Positions 51,737 to 59,861 are shown, numbered from the stretch's first letter. The stretch: DNA of 64,000 nt from an uncultured Clostridia bacterium (GCA_902477755.1 CABSIK010000009.1:24529-88528), one strand, 5' to 3'. Program-made: numbers and translations. The notes: generated by a model from the letters alone, not told the origin.

Positions 51737-52172
51737 TGGGGAATCGTTCCAGAGAACTGTTTTTGGCACAGCGGACAGTGTAAGCAGTTCCACCTGTTTC
51801 TTTTTCCAGATAGTAAATGATTCCATGGCTTTGGCTGACCATATAGCGGTTGCGGGCATAAAAACAGCCGGAGTAGTAGGTTTCAGATAGATATGTTATG
51901 CGGTCAGCCTTTGCCGCTATTTCTTTCCACATGGGCGGCAAATACCTATAGGGAAAAACAAGTTCCAACTGGATTTCAGGACAGATTTCTTGATGTGCCA
52001 AAAGGGTTTTTGCCGCCAAAAAGTCAAATCCTTTTGCGCCTCCGCAGAGAAAACGGCCATACCCTTTTTCCATACAGTCAGCAATGATTTTGTGCAGTTC
52101 TTTTTCCAGAAGGGGGATTTTTTCGGGACATAGTTCTCTGTGCCCGGAAAAACAGCAAGTTTTTGTGTTCAA
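51708..52172 (-). CDS. SLOG-superfamily (DUF1273/YpsA-like) protein
   Basis: 154 residues. TTG 52172 is taken as start because GAGGTG lies six bases upstream; an in-frame ATG at 52193 sits inside the promoter. The SLOG fold is seen: TCCFSGHRELCPEK at the N-terminus, FLCGGAKGFDFLAAKTLL (nucleotide-binding loop), and RNRYMVSQSHGIIYYLEKETGGTAYTVRCAKN. SLOG proteins bind or cleave nucleotide ligands and occur in signalling and stress systems. It is divergent from a small XRE regulator, with both promoters inside one inverted repeat, and its 3' end overlaps that of noc. Confidence 0.85.
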   Translation of the reverse strand: MNTKTCCFSGHRELCPEKIPLLEKELHKIIADCMEKGYGRFLCGGAKGFDFLAAKTLLAHQEICPEIQLELVFPYRYLPPMWKEIAAKADRITYLSETYYSGCFYARNRYMVSQSHGIIYYLEKETGGTAYTVRCAKNSSLERFPITLSSESEW

Positions 52173-52190
52173 TGAAATCACCTCGTTTTC

Positions 52191-52231
52191 CATTATAACC
52201 ATTGATAGGGGAATGGGGAATGGTTATAATG
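52191..52231. promoter_or_regulatory. Divergent promoter within a 13-bp perfect inverted repeat
   Basis: CATTATAACCATT (52191-52203), 15-bp spacer, AATGGTTATAATG (52219-52231). On the plus strand TTGATA (52202-52207), 17-bp spacer, TATAAT (52225-52230) is an almost ideal promoter for the XRE gene; on the minus strand TATAAT (52197-52192) with a weak TTCCCC faces the SLOG gene. The symmetric arms cover both -10 boxes, so a dimer, perhaps the XRE protein, could control both genes at once. Confidence 0.8.
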
Positions 52232-52274
52232 AAATCATACAGATTTTGAAATAACAGTCCAAGAGGTGAAGCAT

Positions 52275-52523
52275 ATGGAAGAAAAGTCCATTTTGATACA
52301 GCGGAAATACGGTGCCGTCCGTCTGCGTCTGGCAGAAATCATGGACAGCCGTGGCATGACCCGCAACCAATTGAGCCGTTTGACAGGCACCCGCTATGAA
52401 GTCATCCACAAATGGTATAGCGGCAAGGTGGAAAAACTGGATTTGGATGTTTTGGCACGGATTTGTTATGTGTTGGAATGTGAAGTTTCTGACTTGTTGG
52501 TCTATGAGGAAGCGGAAGAATAG
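52275..52523 (+). CDS. Small XRE-family transcriptional regulator
   Basis: 82 residues; ATG 52275 behind AGAGGTG. The whole protein is a Cro/C1-type helix-turn-helix domain (VRLRLAEIMDSRGMTRNQLSRLTGTRYEVIHKWYSGKVEKLDLDVLARICYVLECEVSDLLVYEE), with a short basic N-terminal strand. YozG-like family. It probably binds the symmetric operator at 52191 and controls its own gene and the SLOG gene. No sensor domain. Confidence 0.9.
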   Translation: MEEKSILIQRKYGAVRLRLAEIMDSRGMTRNQLSRLTGTRYEVIHKWYSGKVEKLDLDVLARICYVLECEVSDLLVYEEAEE

Positions 52524-52830
52524 AAAATATAAGTCGGTATATTTTCATGGGAAAAGTACCGGCTTTTTTGTATGCTTTCTTCAGAAAGTATGAAGTTTTA
52601 TTGTTTACATAATATGTAACATGTGATTTGGTTTGGAAAAGGGGGTGTCCTTCGCATGTGGACATCTTCGGGAAAATTATAACAAACGGATTCCTTGTAT
52701 CCTTCATTTCTTGAAAGGAACAAGACTGTTTTCAGAAGAAAAGGACGCTCTTTGCAATAGGAAAGCCGGAATCCTTGAAACATAGAAGATTCCGGCTATT
52801 TTTGCCTGCTTAGGAAACAATCCCTGAAAA
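52524..52830. terminator. Non-coding interval with hairpin terminator at 52764-52805
   Basis: AGCCGGAATC (about 52764-52773) pairs with GATTCCGGCT (about 52788-52797), followed by ATTTTTG; similar to the inner stem of family R repeats. It separates the XRE gene from the convergent hotdog pair. The rest of the interval holds no gene that I can support. Confidence 0.65.
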
Positions 52831-53313
52831 TCAGATGGGGCTGTCAAATGTTTGATGAAGTTTCATATAAGAAGCGGAAGCCGTAGCCGCCAGAATGTTG
52901 TCACGTTCCAGCCATGCTTCTGCTGTCATGCTGTGGATGGTGTTGCCCAGATGGGACATCTGCACTTTATAGTGTATGGTATCGTTGGGCATAACTGGCT
53001 TCAAAAATGTGGTTTGGATGGTGATGGTGGAAACCATGTGCTGTTTTGCGAAATAATGGGACAACAGACCAAAGGACACATCAAAATTTGTTGCCATAAT
53101 GCCGCCGTGGAGCCCTTTTTCCGGGTTCAGCTGCCAATCCTCTACGGTAAAGGCGAATTCTGCGGATTTTTCTTCAAAATTACATGTGACCAGTCTGGGT
53201 TTCAGCAGTTTTAATACACTGTCTTTCAACAGTGGAAATTCAGGGTCAGAAAGCTGGCTGAACCATGCTTCCATATTCTCCTGTGAGGAGGTTTCTTCAC
53301 TTAAGTAGATCAT
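52831..53313 (-). CDS. PaaI-type hotdog thioesterase, paralogue 1
   Basis: 160 residues. Hotdog fold: GLHGGIMATNFDVSFGLLSHYFA (helix with the HGG motif) and strands HMVSTITIQTTFLKPVMPNDTIHYKVQMSHLGNTIHSMTAEAWLERDNILAATASASYM. Members hydrolyse acyl-CoA thioesters; the natural substrate is not evident. It is 21 bp downstream of a paralogue of exactly the same length, on the same strand, so the two are a tandem duplicate and may form a heterodimer. Confidence 0.88.
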   Translation of the reverse strand: MIYLSEETSSQENMEAWFSQLSDPEFPLLKDSVLKLLKPRLVTCNFEEKSAEFAFTVEDWQLNPEKGLHGGIMATNFDVSFGLLSHYFAKQHMVSTITIQTTFLKPVMPNDTIHYKVQMSHLGNTIHSMTAEAWLERDNILAATASASYMKLHQTFDSPI

Positions 53314-53334
53314 AGGTGGATTCCTTTCTTTTGT

Positions 53335-53817
53335 TTAAATTTGTGTTCTGACTTTATGATGGAGAATCTTGAATGTGGCAGTTGCTGTAGCAGCCAGCTC
53401 ACCTGTGCTTTTCAGATATACTTTTCCTTCCAGTGTCACAAGGCTGCGGCCGAAGGACTTGATTTTGCTGTGGTATACCATAGTATCCCCCATGCGGATG
53501 GGACGAACGAATGTGGAAGTTAAGCTGACGGTGGTCAGTATGTTGGGGTATGCGTAGTAATGACAGAGCATGCCCAAAGAGGTGTCAAAGCCTGTGATGA
53601 TGATGCCGCCGTGAACCATACTTTGAGGGTTCAGTTCCCATTCCAGCACTTTATATTCCATCACAGTTTCTCCTGCCTGAAAATCGCAGGATATGAATTG
53701 GGGTTCCAGTTTGGCAATGGCTCCTTCTCTCAGTCGGGAAGAATCTGGTGCCACCGCCTGATGGAACCATTCTTCCATTTGGGTCTGTGACAGACCGGGT
53801 ATTTCGTTAAAGTTCAA
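53335..53817 (-). CDS. PaaI-type hotdog thioesterase, paralogue 2 (TTG start)
   Basis: 160 residues from TTG 53817, chosen because AAAGGA lies upstream and because it gives the same length and alignment as the paralogue (NFNEIPGLSQTQMEEWFHQAV with YLSEETSSQENMEAWFSQL). Reading further upstream enters repeat R6. Core motif SMVHGGIIITGFDTSLGMLCHYYA and strands LTTVSLTSTFVRPIRMGDTMVYHSKIKSFGRSLVTLEGKVYLKSTGELAATATATFKI. Acyl-CoA thioesterase type, substrate unknown. Confidence 0.82.
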   Translation of the reverse strand: MNFNEIPGLSQTQMEEWFHQAVAPDSSRLREGAIAKLEPQFISCDFQAGETVMEYKVLEWELNPQSMVHGGIIITGFDTSLGMLCHYYAYPNILTTVSLTSTFVRPIRMGDTMVYHSKIKSFGRSLVTLEGKVYLKSTGELAATATATFKILHHKVRTQI

Positions 53818-53846
53818 GTCAAAAACATCCTTTCCATTAGGGACTT

Positions 53847-54000
53847 CTTCATAAGAAAACAAAGATAACCGGAATTTTTCCCTTAAAAGAGTTTCCAGCC
53901 GTCTTGCATTGCAGGAGGAATGTTTTCTTTTGAAGGCAGTCGTTGCAGTTCTCATTAAGAAATCAAGAAAAAAACATGTTTTCTCAATGGGAAGCTGCTT
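53847..54000 (+). repeat. Family R repeat, copy R6 (degenerate)
   Basis: Begins CTTCATAAGAAAACAAAG, has an unrelated middle (TTCCAGCCGTCTTGC), then CAGTCGTTGCAGTTCTCATTAAGAAATCAAG and ends TTTTCTCAATGGGAAGCTGCTT. It lies immediately upstream of the hotdog gene, between it and the alpha/beta hydrolase. Confidence 0.8.
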
Positions 54001-54025
54001 TCCTATTTTTTGTTAGTCTGAAGGC

Positions 54026-55003
54026 TCACATGGCTTTGCGCTCCAGATCTTCTTCACTCAAAAATTCTTTCAGGATTTGACCGAATGCCTTGCTGTTTTC
54101 CATGTGAGGCAGGGCAGCCGTATCCTCAAAGAGCATAAATTCCCCTTTTTCCTGTAAATTTTCGGCTTCTTCCAGATAAACGGCGCTGTTGCGTACATTC
54201 CGTTCCCCCCAGATCAGCAGGAAGGGCAGAGAAAGGGACGCAAAAGCCTGTTTTGTGTCAGCGGCGCCAAACCGCGTCATATATCCGGCATAGCTTGCCT
54301 GGGCGCCTTTGCCGAAGCGTGCGTTTTGCTTCAGGTTTTTCACGAAGTCCACAGGCATACGCTCTTTCTGGTAAAAGAGTTCTTCCGCCAGAAGCCGCAG
54401 GGCTTTTTTGGATGTGCCGTCCAGAAACGCCTGAGTGCCGATGACAGGTGACAGCAGTGTTTTCAGCTCTTTGGTATCATTGGGTGTGGCAAAACCTCTG
54501 CCGATGCCCTCGGGAGAGATGAGCACCATCTTTTCCAGATCCTCTGGGTAAAGCATGGACAGCACCAAGGCAATGTCTGCGCCGCCGTTGGCTGCCGCCA
54601 GAGAAACAGGTGAGCCGATGACGTCAGAAAGGAAGCTGTGGAGAGCTTTGGCGTATTGATAAGCTGTCCAAGGCTTTGTAGGTTTATGAGACTGACCGAA
54701 GCCCGGCAGATCTACGGTATATACCCGAAAATCCTTTGCCAGCTTTTCGATCTGGGGGCGCCATTCCCGTCTGGATGCCCCGGGATGGAGGCTGTGGAGC
54801 AGTACCACAGGACGACCATAACCAAAACGTTCGTATGCCATAGAAACCCCGTCGGGGGTGGTGTAGCTTTCAAAAGGTGTTTTATCTCCCTTACGGGATG
54901 CCCGATACAGACTGATGCGCTGATAAAGGATAAGTCCGGCGGCAGTGATGCCGGCAGAGGCAAAGAGAGGGAGAGAAAGTTTCCGAATGGCTTTTTGAAT
55001 CAT
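54026..55003 (-). CDS. Alpha/beta-hydrolase-fold protein, N-terminally anchored, nucleophile Ser replaced by Asn
   Basis: 325 residues; ATG 55003. A membrane helix (LSLPLFASAGITAAGLILYQ) anchors an alpha/beta hydrolase: RPVVLLHSLHPGASRREWRPQIEKLAKDFRVYTVDLPGFGQSHKP, then the elbow AAANGGADIALVLSML, where Asn replaces the usual Ser in GxSxG, and later LPFLLIWGERN, with ALPHMENSKAF near the C-terminus as the possible His. Because the catalytic Ser is missing, hydrolytic activity is doubtful; it may be a binding protein or use an unusual nucleophile. The fold is certain, function not. Confidence 0.88.
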   Translation of the reverse strand: MIQKAIRKLSLPLFASAGITAAGLILYQRISLYRASRKGDKTPFESYTTPDGVSMAYERFGYGRPVVLLHSLHPGASRREWRPQIEKLAKDFRVYTVDLPGFGQSHKPTKPWTAYQYAKALHSFLSDVIGSPVSLAAANGGADIALVLSMLYPEDLEKMVLISPEGIGRGFATPNDTKELKTLLSPVIGTQAFLDGTSKKALRLLAEELFYQKERMPVDFVKNLKQNARFGKGAQASYAGYMTRFGAADTKQAFASLSLPFLLIWGERNVRNSAVYLEEAENLQEKGEFMLFEDTAALPHMENSKAFGQILKEFLSEEDLERKAM

Positions 55004-55156
55004 GGTGTTACCTCCTTTTTTCTTTTCAGCAATACAAAATTCCCGTTACTATTATTATGAACCGAAATTGGGCATTTGAAAAGAGGCAGTTTCATAAGAA
55101 AGATGGAAGATTCATAAGATAGTATGAAGATTTTTGCTTTTGGAGGGGAAGGGCAG

Positions 55157-55363
55157 ATGGAAGGGTTTCTGGTGCTGGCAGGACAGCTGTTTCTCATTGT
55201 GTGTATTCAGTCGGTGCTGGAAGTAGCGGCAGCAGACCGTTTCCAGAACCATTTGCAAAAGGTCATTTCTCTGGCGGCGTATCTGGCGGCATTGGTATTG
55301 GTGCTGCGGTTTATGGATGGGTATTTGTTGGATATGCTTCAAAGACTGGCAAGGGGGCTGTAA
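55157..55363 (+). CDS. Small two-helix membrane protein
   Basis: 68 residues; ATG 55157 behind GGAGGGGAAGGG. Two hydrophobic segments, LVLAGQLFLIVCIQSVLEVAA and VISLAAYLAALVLVLRFM, with a charged loop ADRFQNHLQK between. No family recognised. It is a lone plus-strand gene between the minus-strand hydrolase and the lipoproteins, followed directly by repeat R8. Confidence 0.55.
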   Translation: MEGFLVLAGQLFLIVCIQSVLEVAAADRFQNHLQKVISLAAYLAALVLVLRFMDGYLLDMLQRLARGL

Positions 55364-55374
55364 AAAATGCGCGG

Positions 55375-55475
55375 CTTCTTAAGAAAACAAGCCAAAATCT
55401 TCGTAAAAATAAAAAGCTGGAATCCTTTGTGGTTTGCAGGATTTCAGCTTTCTTTGTTGGCTTATAAAGACGCGC
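55375..55475 (+). repeat. Family R repeat, copy R8 (degenerate)
   Basis: Starts CTTCTTAAGAAAACAAGCC; inner stem AAGCTGGAATCC/GGATTTCAGCTT; ends TTGTTGGCTTATAAAGACGC. The ends are altered relative to R1 but the plan is the same. Confidence 0.6.
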
Positions 55476-55501
55476 CGGAATGTGATGGCGCGCTGTCTTT
55501 G

Positions 55502-55993
55502 TTATTTATCAAGGGCGCAGTGATACAGGATTCTGTTATCCGCGTCATAAATGGATACGGAAACATCCTGTGTATGCATCAAAAATGCGTTGGATGTATC
55601 ATCCCCATTTTTTGAGGGTTCGCTTGTCAGATAATACCCATTTTCGATTTCGGGGATCAAAGGCATGCCTTCTTCATCTGTCAGGGGTGTGCCCAGATAA
55701 TCACTGTCGAAAACACCATAAACGAGATTTTGTGTGGCTTCGTCCAGTGGCAAAGGTGTCCATGTGCCTTTTTCCTGGATTTTTTCCAGAAAAGCATCAT
55801 CAGAGAACTGCAATGTGGTACAAGAAGTGCCCTGACCGCGGAATGCACCGTGATCCTTGTAAGTAACGGAAAATTCCTGGGCGGGAATTTCCATATCCAT
55901 CTGTTCTGCGGCAGCCTGTGCTGCGCTGGCGGAATGACAGCCTGCCAGTGTGACAGTTGCCAGAATTGCAAAAAGAGGCAGATGGAGTTTCAT
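55502..55993 (-). CDS. Lipoprotein, paralogue C2
   Basis: 163 residues; ATG 55993 behind GGAGGAGA. Signal peptide with lipobox LAGC (Cys about 19). The rest is an extracellular domain of unknown family. Nearly half the sequence aligns with the gene upstream (56192-56674): KDHGAFRGQGTSCTTLQFSDDAFLEKIQEKGTWTPLPLDEATQ and IENGYYL...YDADNRILY. Function unknown. Confidence 0.82.
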   Translation of the reverse strand: MKLHLPLFAILATVTLAGCHSASAAQAAAEQMDMEIPAQEFSVTYKDHGAFRGQGTSCTTLQFSDDAFLEKIQEKGTWTPLPLDEATQNLVYGVFDSDYLGTPLTDEEGMPLIPEIENGYYLTSEPSKNGDDTSNAFLMHTQDVSVSIYDADNRILYHCALDK

Positions 55994-56149
55994 AATATCT
56001 CCTCCGTTTCAAAATATTCAATGCGATGCATATCATATCATAATTTATGGAGAAAAGCCAGCATATTTCTGATAATATCAGGAAAAAAGGTGTTTTTTTC
56101 AAAATTATTTCTTTTTGATTCGTGAAACTGCATATTTTTTCATACAGAC

Positions 56150-56185
56150 AAAAAAGACGCTGCTCCCGGTCAAGGAGAAGCGTCT
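56150..56185 (-). terminator. Terminator of lipoprotein C1
   Basis: On the minus strand AGACGCTTCTCC pairs with GGGAGCAGCGTCT and is followed by TTTTTTG. Confidence 0.8.
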
Positions 56186-56191
56186 GAAAAA

Positions 56192-56674
56192 TCAGGTATC
56201 CAGCACCAGATCATACAATATGCGGTTGTCGGCATCATATACTGCCAAATCAAAGTTAAAGGAATGGCGTGCCATGATGTTTGGCTGTTCTTGGGCTTCT
56301 GTATTCCGGTCTTTCAGCAGGTAGTATCCGTTTTCAATGGGCGGCACAAAGTTTTCCTGTGTTTCGGCGTCATAAAGATAATTGCCGTAAAGGAGCTCAT
56401 TGACAGCTTCATCCGGCGGAAAGGACTGCCATGTGCCTGCTGCTTCGATTTCCTCCAGCAAAGCATCGTCGGGAAATTGTATGATGGTGCAGGTGGTGCC
56501 GTCCCCGTGGAATCCGCCATGGTCATCATAAGTGGAAACCATCTCTCCGGCGGAAAGGTCTATGCCTGTGCGGAAAGATGCTTCCCGTACAGCGGCATGT
56601 TCCCCTGTATTTGCGCAGCCTTGGAAGGTGAATAAAGTTAAAACAAGTACGGATATGGTACGGAAAAACAGCAT
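56192..56674 (-). CDS. Lipoprotein, paralogue C1
   Basis: 160 residues; ATG 56674 preferred to TTG 56677 because GGAGGG is at better distance. Lipobox FQGC. Same outer domain as the downstream gene: DDHGGFHGDGTTCTIIQFPDDALLEEIEAAGTWQSFPPDEAVNELLYGN and IENGYYLL...YDADNRILYDLVLD. The two genes are separate transcription units (a terminator lies between). They are surface lipoproteins with unknown ligand. Confidence 0.82.
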   Translation of the reverse strand: MLFFRTISVLVLTLFTFQGCANTGEHAAVREASFRTGIDLSAGEMVSTYDDHGGFHGDGTTCTIIQFPDDALLEEIEAAGTWQSFPPDEAVNELLYGNYLYDAETQENFVPPIENGYYLLKDRNTEAQEQPNIMARHSFNFDLAVYDADNRILYDLVLDT

Positions 56675-56709
56675 CAAAATCCCTCCATTTCTATAGAATC
56701 AAATAAATC

Positions 56710-56929
56710 TTATGGTTTTGTCTGTTCTAAGGTTTTCATTTTTTCTTTCAGCTTAGCCACTTCCTTCTCCAAGGCATCCAGGCGTTTTTTGATGTATCCC
56801 AACTGTGAACACATACTCCAGCACTGGAGGCAGCAGCAGTATGGCGCCGCCTGCGGACAATGCCAGAGAAAGCAGGACAAAGGCAGTCATGGTGCTTAAA
56901 AGAAACAGGAAAACAGAACGGGAATCCAC
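56710..56929 (-). pseudogene. Small membrane/coiled-coil protein gene with an apparent frameshift
   Basis: Starts at GTG 56929 behind GGAGG with a hydrophobic segment (DSRSVFLFLLSTMTAFVLLSLALSAGGAILLLPPVLEYV), then its own frame stops soon after GCLGEGSG. In the other frame directly after LEYV the bases encode CSQLGYIKKRLDALEKEVAKLKEK...TLEQTKP and stop at 56710-56712: a typical amphipathic coiled-coil tail. One extra base near 56811-56816 separates the frames. So it is a broken gene, a programmed-frameshift case, or a sequence error. Full product would be about 72 residues. Confidence 0.5.
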
Positions 56930-57063
56930 AAACAAACACCTCCATGGGATTTAGCAGTCTTTTTTGTATCATATCACAGAAGGCAGGGAATATCTTTGCA
57001 TTCGTCGAAAACATTTCTTACAATTCTCTTACTGTCCCATGGAGGGACAAAAGGGCACTTTTC

Positions 57064-57092
57064 TTGATTTTCTGCGGTTTTTGTGGTATATT
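57064..57092 (+). promoter_or_regulatory. Promoter of argS
   Basis: TTGATT (57064-57069), 17-bp spacer, TATATT (57087-57092). No T-box motif is seen in the short leader. Confidence 0.6.
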
Positions 57093-57171
57093 ATAAAATA
57101 ACATGCCTATGGGCAGAAACAGCCCGTTTGTGCGTAGATAGTCATTTAAACACCCATCGGAGGAATGTATT

Positions 57172-58866
57172 ATGGATATGAAACTGGAAATCGCAAAAAG
57201 CCTGTCCGCAGCTTGCGGCGTGGCAGCGGAAGAAATCGCGGCAGCCATCGAAGTGCCTGCCAATACAGACATGGGGGATTTTGCATACCCTTGCTTTAAA
57301 CTGGCGAAGGTACTGCGCAAAGCGCCTCCTCTCATCGCACAGGAAATCGGTGAAAAACTGGAAAAACCCGATTTCATTGCTGATGTAAAAATCGTTGGCG
57401 CATATATCAACTTTTTTATGGACAAGCATTTCTATACCAAAAAGGTACTGGAAACTGTCCTGACAGAAAAAGAAAACTACGGCAAAAGCCACATGGGCGC
57501 AGGTAAGACCATCGTTATCGACTACTCCTCTCCCAACATCGCAAAGCCTTTCCATGTAGGCCACCTGCGTTCTACGGTTATCGGTAACGCACTGTACCAG
57601 ATTCACAGCCAGTTGGGCTACAAATGTGTAGGTGTAAACCATCTGGGGGACTGGGGCACACAGTTTGGCAAACTGATTGTTGCTTACAAAAAATGGGGCA
57701 GCAAAGAAGCCGTTGAAGAAAAAGGCATTCAGGAACTGATGCGCATTTATGTAAAATTCCATGATGAAGCAGAAAAAGCACCTGAACTGGACGACGAAGC
57801 ACGTCTGTGGTTCGTAAAAATGCAGGACGGCGACGACGAAGCTCTGACATTGTGGAAATGGTTCTACGACATCAGTATCAAAGAATTTGAACGTGTTTAT
57901 GATATGCTGGGCGTGAAATTCGACGCATACACCGGCGAAAGCTTCTACAACGACAAAATGGCAGCCGTTGTGGATGAACTGAAAGAAAAAGGTCTGCTGG
58001 AAGAAAGCGAAGGAGCAATGATTGTCAATCTGGAAGACAAGAACATGCCTCCTTGCCTGATTATCCGTAAAGATGGCGGCACACTCTACGCAACCCGTGA
58101 CATCACAGCTGCCCTGTACCGCAAGAAAACTTATGATTTTGATAAATGCATCTACCTGACAGCTCTGGACCAGAACCTGCACTTCGCACAGTGGTTTGAA
58201 GTTATCCATAAAATGGGCTATGACTGGTACAAAGACCTGATTCATGTGCCTTTCGGTCTGGTAAGTCTGGACAGCGGCAAACTTTCCACTCGTCATGGCA
58301 ACGTGGTTCTTATGGAAGACCTGCTCCATCAGGCAATTGCAGAAACAAAGAAAATCATCGAAGAAAAGAATCCTTCTCTGCCTGATAAAGAAGAAGTTGC
58401 GAAAAAAGTTGGTATTGGTGCTGTTATCTTCAATGACCTGTATAACACCCGTATCAAAGACGTTGTGTTCTCTTGGGAACGTATGCTGAACTTCGACGGC
58501 GAAACAGGCCCTTATGTGCAGTATACTCATGCCCGTGCATGCAGCATCCTGAAAAAAGCCCCTGATTTCACAGCGGAAAACATTGATTTCAGCAAACTGG
58601 ATGACGAAGCATCTCTGAATGTCTGCAAACTGCTGGAAGCATTCCCTTCCAAGATTGTGGATGCGGCGGCGAAACTGGAACCCTATGTGCTCACAAGACA
58701 TCTGGTTGCCATTTCTCAGGCATTCAATAAGTTCTACCACGATAACCCCATCCTGAACAGCGAAGCGGAAGTCCGTCAGGCACGTTTGGCAGTGGTAGTG
58801 GCAGTAAAAACCGTTCTGGCAGCAGGTCTTGCGCTGCTGGGCATTGATGCACCAGAACAGATGTAA
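57172..58866 (+). CDS. argS: Arginyl-tRNA synthetase
   Basis: 564 residues; ATG 57172 behind GGAGGAA. N-terminal Arg-tRNA-binding domain, class I catalytic core with HIGH-type HVGHLRSTVIGN (near residue 130) and the KMSKS-like KLSTRHGN, and C-terminal anticodon-binding DALR-type helices (YVLTRHLVAISQAFNKFYHDNPIL). Charges tRNA-Arg. It starts the unit argS-lipid kinase. Confidence 0.97.
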   Translation: MDMKLEIAKSLSAACGVAAEEIAAAIEVPANTDMGDFAYPCFKLAKVLRKAPPLIAQEIGEKLEKPDFIADVKIVGAYINFFMDKHFYTKKVLETVLTEKENYGKSHMGAGKTIVIDYSSPNIAKPFHVGHLRSTVIGNALYQIHSQLGYKCVGVNHLGDWGTQFGKLIVAYKKWGSKEAVEEKGIQELMRIYVKFHDEAEKAPELDDEARLWFVKMQDGDDEALTLWKWFYDISIKEFERVYDMLGVKFDAYTGESFYNDKMAAVVDELKEKGLLEESEGAMIVNLEDKNMPPCLIIRKDGGTLYATRDITAALYRKKTYDFDKCIYLTALDQNLHFAQWFEVIHKMGYDWYKDLIHVPFGLVSLDSGKLSTRHGNVVLMEDLLHQAIAETKKIIEEKNPSLPDKEEVAKKVGIGAVIFNDLYNTRIKDVVFSWERMLNFDGETGPYVQYTHARACSILKKAPDFTAENIDFSKLDDEASLNVCKLLEAFPSKIVDAAAKLEPYVLTRHLVAISQAFNKFYHDNPILNSEAEVRQARLAVVVAVKTVLAAGLALLGIDAPEQM

Positions 58867-58889
58867 GGAAAAAGGGGGCTGGGCGTTCT

Positions 58890-59861
58890 ATGAAAAAAGT
58901 GAAACTGTTTTATAACCCCTTTTCTGGTAATAAAACTTTCAAATTTGACTTGGATGTCTGCATTGGCGTTTTCCAGTCCGCAGACTATGAGGTGCATCCT
59001 TTCCGCACCATGAAACCCGGGGACATTGAAACCCATGTGGCACAGATGGATAAAGATTATGATATTGTGGTGGCTTCCGGCGGTGACGGCACTGTGAATA
59101 TCGTCCTTAACGCCCTGATGCACAACAATTTGAAGATTCCTCTGGGCATCATTCCTTCCGGCACAGCCAATGACTTTGCCACTTATTTGGGACTGAAAAC
59201 AGGGGATTCCGAAGGGGCATGCCGTGTTATGACGGAAACCTCTCCTCGTTATGTGGATATTGGTCTGGTCAATGGGGAAACCTATTTCATCAATGTCTGC
59301 GCAGGGGGACTTTTGACCAATGTTTCCCAGACTGTAGACAAAGATGTGAAAAATGCTTTGGGAAATCTGTCTTATTATCTGAAAGGTATGGAGCAGATTC
59401 CAAATTTCCACAAAATTCCCTTTCGCATCACCACATCCGATGAGGTACTGGAAGAAGATTTGTATCTGTATATGATTATGAACAGCGCTGGAACTGGCAG
59501 CTTCACGAAGCTGTCACCGGAGGCGTCCGTTACAGATGGAAAATTTGAATTCATCGGCGTACGGGCAAAATCCATATTGGAAATTCCTTCTGTGTTTCTG
59601 AAGATGCTCACAGGGGAACATATTAAGGACGAAAAAGCTATTTTGTACCGTCGGGATCATTATTTCAAAATCGAATGTCTGGACCCAGATTTTCAGATCA
59701 TGGAATCCACAGTGGATGGAGAAATGGGCCCTAAGATGCCTTTCACATTGGAGGTACTGCCCAAGGCTTACCCCATTTATGGCAATTTCGAGAAAAGAAA
59801 ATATGTTTCACGTGAAACACCATTGGCAAAGCTCAACGCTGTGGTGAAAAACGGAAAATAA
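58890..59861 (+). CDS. Diacylglycerol/lipid kinase (DagK/YegS family)
   Basis: 323 residues, ATG 58890 behind AAGGGGG. Catalytic domain: YNPFSGNK, ASGGDGTVNIVLNALM (the GGDGT motif), and LGIIPSGTANDFATYLGLKTG; C-terminal beta-sandwich with EDLYLYMIMNSAGTGSF. Phosphorylates diacylglycerol or a related lipid, probably for phospholipid recycling. Residues near the C-terminus (YVSRET) are encoded by a perfect parS site at 59804, so this gene carries a chromosome-partition site in its coding sequence. Confidence 0.92.
   Translation: MKKVKLFYNPFSGNKTFKFDLDVCIGVFQSADYEVHPFRTMKPGDIETHVAQMDKDYDIVVASGGDGTVNIVLNALMHNNLKIPLGIIPSGTANDFATYLGLKTGDSEGACRVMTETSPRYVDIGLVNGETYFINVCAGGLLTNVSQTVDKDVKNALGNLSYYLKGMEQIPNFHKIPFRITTSDEVLEEDLYLYMIMNSAGTGSFTKLSPEASVTDGKFEFIGVRAKSILEIPSVFLKMLTGEHIKDEKAILYRRDHYFKIECLDPDFQIMESTVDGEMGPKMPFTLEVLPKAYPIYGNFEKRKYVSRETPLAKLNAVVKNGK
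59804..59819. other. parS site 1 (inside lipid kinase gene)
   Basis: TGTTTCACGTGAAACA, perfect 16-bp palindrome identical to the Bacillus parS consensus. Expected binding site of the ParB encoded 1.4 kb downstream. Confidence 0.95.

Noticed and set aside
57093..57171. T-box riboswitch before argS
   Set aside because: The leader is under 80 nt and has no T-box core or antiterminator stem.
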